A stretch of 6,970 nucleotides of DNA from Prevotellaceae bacterium (GTDB lineage Bacteria; Bacteroidota; Bacteroidia; Bacteroidales; Bacteroidaceae). Within the stretch, counting starts at the first letter, position 1. Every line of letters starts with the position of its first letter. Position numbers and translations under genes: made by a program. The stretch spans positions 3,106 to 10,075 of the forward strand of contig JAJPZF010000039.1 of NCBI GenBank assembly GCA_021204545.1. Direction: 5' to 3'. The notes below the pieces were generated by a model. That model had not been told where the DNA came from. It did no database searches and was given only the letters and a program-made list of their open reading frames with translations. This document shows positions 5,451 to 6,970 of this stretch, piece after piece.

Positions 5451-6158
5451 ATGATTACAACGCTTAAATACGGCTACGGATGCAGGATCAAGGCGACCCT
5501 GCTGAACGAGTTCGGGGACTCGCTCTTTCTCCAGCGCAGCCGGGGGATCACGGCCGTGGTGGTGACTCCGCTGGGTCTTCCGATGAACGTGCCGAAGGAC
5601 GCGATCCGGTACAACGAGTACCGGAACGACATCCATGTGGTGCTCGCGCCGAGGGTGTTCGCCTCGGAGGGGGTGTATCGGATCGTGGTGAACGTGCGGA
5701 CGGGAGCCGGGGGCATGGTGGCGTCCAAGCTGACGCCGTTCGTCGCGGTGGCGCAGGGCGTGCCGGGCGGGACGGCGGACGCGGACATCGTGCTCAACAT
5801 GGAGGCCCTATCGTTCCCGGCCAGCGTGAACACCCTCGGCGGCAGTCCGAAGATCTCCGCCAACGGGACGTGGCTGGTGTTCAATGACGTGCTGAACGCC
5901 TATGAGGACACGGGCATCGCGGTGGGCTACGCGGAGCTGGCGGCGAGGTACGACGCGAAGTACGCGGAGATCCTGCAGCCGGCGGTGCAGGCCACGGACG
6001 CGGCCAACGAGGCGGCCACTGCGGCGAACGAGGCCGCGACCAAGGCGAACACGGCTGCGGACAACGCCAATGATGCGGCGGACAATGCCGACGACACGAT
6101 CTCCCAGATGGAGGAGATATCGGACGAGGAGATCCTCGCCCTGTTCGATGACGAATAA
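5451..6158 (+). CDS. Tail/baseplate appendage protein: beta domain plus coiled coil
   Basis: A 235-aa protein with three parts. Residues 1-115 alternate short hydrophobic strands (GCRIKATLL, ITAVVVTPLG, DIHVVLAP, VYRIVVNVRT), suggesting an immunoglobulin-like or other beta domain that anchors the protein to the tail. Residues 116-170 include the phage-fibre type motif SPKISANGTWLVFND...YEDTGIAVG (132-159), common in modular tail proteins. Residues 178-219 form an alanine-rich heptad coiled coil. The protein ends with EEISDEEILALFDDE, an acidic tail that recurs in the next gene. It is probably a trimeric or multimeric fibre or baseplate part at the distal tail. I cannot name a family with certainty. 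ATG 5451 fits the A/T-rich leader. It is separated from the next gene by 38 bases. Confidence 0.68.
   Translation: MITTLKYGYGCRIKATLLNEFGDSLFLQRSRGITAVVVTPLGLPMNVPKDAIRYNEYRNDIHVVLAPRVFASEGVYRIVVNVRTGAGGMVASKLTPFVAVAQGVPGGTADADIVLNMEALSFPASVNTLGGSPKISANGTWLVFNDVLNAYEDTGIAVGYAELAARYDAKYAEILQPAVQATDAANEAATAANEAATKANTAADNANDAADNADDTISQMEEISDEEILALFDDE
5982..6107 (+). repeat. Six alanine-rich heptad repeats in the 235-aa protein
   Basis: Six consecutive seven-residue units (residues 178-219) follow the pattern A-x-x-A/T-x-x-x: AVQATDA, ANEAATA, ANEAATK, ANTAADN, ANDAADN, ADDTISQ. Alanine occupies both core positions in the first five, with Asn, Asp, Glu and Thr outside. This predicts a narrow left-handed coiled coil. 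The units at DNA level are diverged, so this is not a simple recent tandem repeat. Confidence 0.7.
6111..6148 (+). repeat. C-terminal acidic motif, copy 1
   Basis: This stretch encodes EEISDEEILALFD near the end of the 235-aa protein. Aligned without gaps to 6704-6741 it matches at 32 of 38 bases, counted by eye. The differences are mostly at third codon positions. The motif ends both proteins, so it is a shared terminal module and not part of the body fold. Confidence 0.7.
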
Positions 6159-6196
6159 TGACTTTTTCATAAACCGTTTTTAAAAAACATCAAGCA
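6159..6196 (+). promoter_or_regulatory. A/T-rich leader of the 182-aa fibre gene
   Basis: The 38 bases hold CTTTTTC and the self-complementary GTTTTTAAAAAAC (6176-6188), but no stem long enough for a terminator and no Shine-Dalgarno. The ATG at 6197 begins ATGGCAACG, and the ten-base AAAATCAATT found in the capsid leader follows inside the gene at 6206-6215. Confidence 0.4.
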
Positions 6197-6745
6197 ATGG
6201 CAACGAAAATCAATTACTTAGGCAGTAACGGCCTCGCCACCCTCGTGGATCAGCTGAAGGCCTGGGCCAAGTCCGCGGCCGAGAACGCCGTGGCGGGATT
6301 CGACCACAGCATCTTCCGCGTGGTCACCGAACTGCCGGATCCGGCCGAGGCCGAGTCCGACAAGATCTACCTCGTGCCCGACACCGAGAGCGTCGAGAGC
6401 GAGAACGTGTATGACGAGTACGTCATCGTGAGCGGCGCGTGGGAGAAGCTCGGCTCGTTCAAGGCCGATGTGGATCTCAGCGGCTACAAGGTGAAGGACA
6501 TCGCGGTGAGCGGCGACTACATCACCGTCACCTTCGACGACGGCACCTACACCATCAAGGTGGCCATCCCGGAGGCCACGACCGAGGCGGCGGGACTGCT
6601 CTCCGCCGAGGACAAGGCCAAGCTGGACTCCATCAACGCCGACACCATCGTCAACGAGGACGATCTGGAGCCGTATGCCAAGACGGAGGATCTGCCGACG
6701 TTCGAGGAGATCTCGGACGACGAGATCACCGCGCTCTTCGAGTAG
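6197..6745 (+). CDS. Modular tail fibre-type protein
   Basis: A 182-aa protein built from recognisable fibre modules. The N-terminus KINYLGSNGLATLVDQLK (4-21) recurs in pattern in the next gene. A segment IFRVVTELPDPAEAESDKIYLVPD...YDEYVIVSGAWEKLGSF (39-88) belongs to the widespread 'LPxxxExdkIYLVPd...YDEYxxxxGxWExlG' module of phage tail and fibre proteins. DVDLSGY follows (91-97), then a beta segment AVSGDYITVTFDDGTYTI, then TTEAAGLLSAEDKAKLDSI (128-146), the 'AGLxSaeDKxKLD' module typical of phage tail fibres. The protein ends with FEEISDDEITALFE, matching the previous protein's tail. No receptor-binding domain or chaperone domain is visible, so it may be a linker or accessory fibre part. 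A strong terminator follows 27 bases after the stop, closing this operon segment. Confidence 0.72.
   Translation: MATKINYLGSNGLATLVDQLKAWAKSAAENAVAGFDHSIFRVVTELPDPAEAESDKIYLVPDTESVESENVYDEYVIVSGAWEKLGSFKADVDLSGYKVKDIAVSGDYITVTFDDGTYTIKVAIPEATTEAAGLLSAEDKAKLDSINADTIVNEDDLEPYAKTEDLPTFEEISDDEITALFE
6704..6741 (+). repeat. C-terminal acidic motif, copy 2
   Basis: This encodes EEISDDEITALFE at the very end of the 182-aa protein. It matches copy 1 (6111-6148) at 32 of 38 bases. The preceding sequences of the two proteins are unrelated, so the similarity is confined to the terminal module. Confidence 0.7.
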
Positions 6746-6772
6746 CGGGCGACGGAGGGATTGTTGAACCGA

Positions 6773-6808
6773 GGGGCGGGATGAACATCGGAACGTTCCG
6801 CCCCTTTT
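6773..6808 (+). terminator. Rho-independent terminator between two fibre genes
   Basis: Positions 6773-6783 pair with 6794-6804 over eleven consecutive pairs (nine Watson-Crick, two G-T) around a ten-base loop. The stem base GGGGCGG/CCGCCCC is pure G-C. Four Ts follow at 6805-6808. It should end the structural transcript after the 182-aa fibre gene, at least in part. It leaves only 16 bases to the next start. Confidence 0.75.
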
Positions 6809-6824
6809 GATATTATGACGGAGC

Positions 6825-6970
6825 ATGGAAAAGATTAGATACATAGGCGACGAGGGCAAGGAGGCCCTTGCCGAGAAGATAAAGGAGAGGCTTCCGCTTG
6901 CAGGCGGGGAGCTTACGGGCGATCTGAAGGTCGGGGACACGACCATACAGGCCTCGGACGGGCACATCGT
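6825..6970 (+). CDS. Start of another tail fibre gene (partial)
   Basis: The frame from ATG 6825 stays open to the window edge (48 full codons). The N-terminus KIRYIGDEGKEALAEKIK (3-20) fits the same K-I-x-Y-(L/I)-G-x-x-G pattern as residues 4-21 of the previous protein. It is followed by LPLAGGELTGDLKVGDTTI, a very common tail-fibre repeat type ('LPLxGGxxTGDLxVG'). The earlier ATG at 6815 runs into a stop after seven codons. Only GGAG right next to the ATG is visible, which is too close to act as a normal ribosome site. Codon choice differs from the other genes: CTT for leucine and ATA for isoleucine are frequent. The gene lies behind a terminator, so it needs read-through or a promoter in the 16-base gap plus terminator region, and none is seen. 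Confidence 0.7.
   Translation, partial: MEKIRYIGDEGKEALAEKIKERLPLAGGELTGDLKVGDTTIQASDGHI

Noticed and set aside
4650..5636. 328-aa antisense open frame across the portal end, connector and start of the 235-aa gene
   Set aside because: It crosses several real gene boundaries, has biased composition and no start signal. It is a shadow.
5902..6183. Arginine-rich 93-aa frame overlapping the alanine heptads, resembling a nucleic-acid-binding protein
   Set aside because: It is the shifted frame of the GCG/GCC/AAC-rich heptad region, which generates Arg and Thr codons. It has no leader and overlaps a well-supported gene.
6159..6196. T-runs between the 235-aa and 182-aa genes as a terminator
   Set aside because: Only a loopless A/T palindrome (6176-6188) is present, with no G-C stem before the T-runs.
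5982..6741. Variable repeat of a diversity-generating retroelement in the tail genes
   Set aside because: Such elements are common in Bacteroidota phage tails, but no template repeat, no AAC-rich C-type lectin end and no reverse transcriptase are seen in this window.

Overview
The window reads as the structural (virion morphogenesis) module of a tailed phage or prophage. All genes are on the + strand and closely packed. The likely host is a high-GC member of the Bacteroidota, for example an Alistipes-like Bacteroidales. This is an inference from three things: recalled resemblance of the portal, the connector and the small 134-aa protein to Bacteroidales phage proteins; A/T-rich translation leaders, mostly without Shine-Dalgarno sequences, in front of otherwise GC-rich genes; and the tail-fibre module types. 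Two genes do have clear Shine-Dalgarno sequences, so the host call is moderate only.

Layout. Positions 1-267 hold no convincing complete gene. They may contain the last codons of an upstream gene (ending at 53), a GNRA-capped hairpin (22-47), an A/T-rich stretch, a strong Rho-independent terminator (131-171) and a short leader. The head module follows: a ClpP-type prohead protease with a C-terminal coiled-coil scaffold region (268-1455, with a probable nested scaffold start at 844 or 850), an HK97-type major capsid protein (1490-2587), an unidentified virion-type protein of 199 aa (2608-3207), a small 134-aa protein (3221-3625), the portal protein (3638-4891) and an overlapping head-tail connector-type protein (4869-5429). 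The distal tail or fibre module comes last: a beta-domain plus alanine-heptad coiled-coil protein (5451-6158), a fibre-type protein (6197-6745), a Rho-independent terminator (6773-6808), and the start of another fibre gene (6825 to the window end) with different codon choice.

How the genes work together. Scaffold, protease and capsid protein build and mature the procapsid on the portal ring. The connector-type protein joins the filled head to the tail. The last three genes look like modular tail appendages that share terminal motifs: genes 5451 and 6197 end in nearly the same acidic tail, and genes 6197 and 6825 begin with the same N-terminal pattern. These end motifs and two A/T-rich internal ATGGCA sites (probable nested starts or fused-gene junctions) are the least ordinary observations. 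I found no defence system, CRISPR, tRNA, insertion sequence, integrase or retroelement, and nothing I would call a new biological system.
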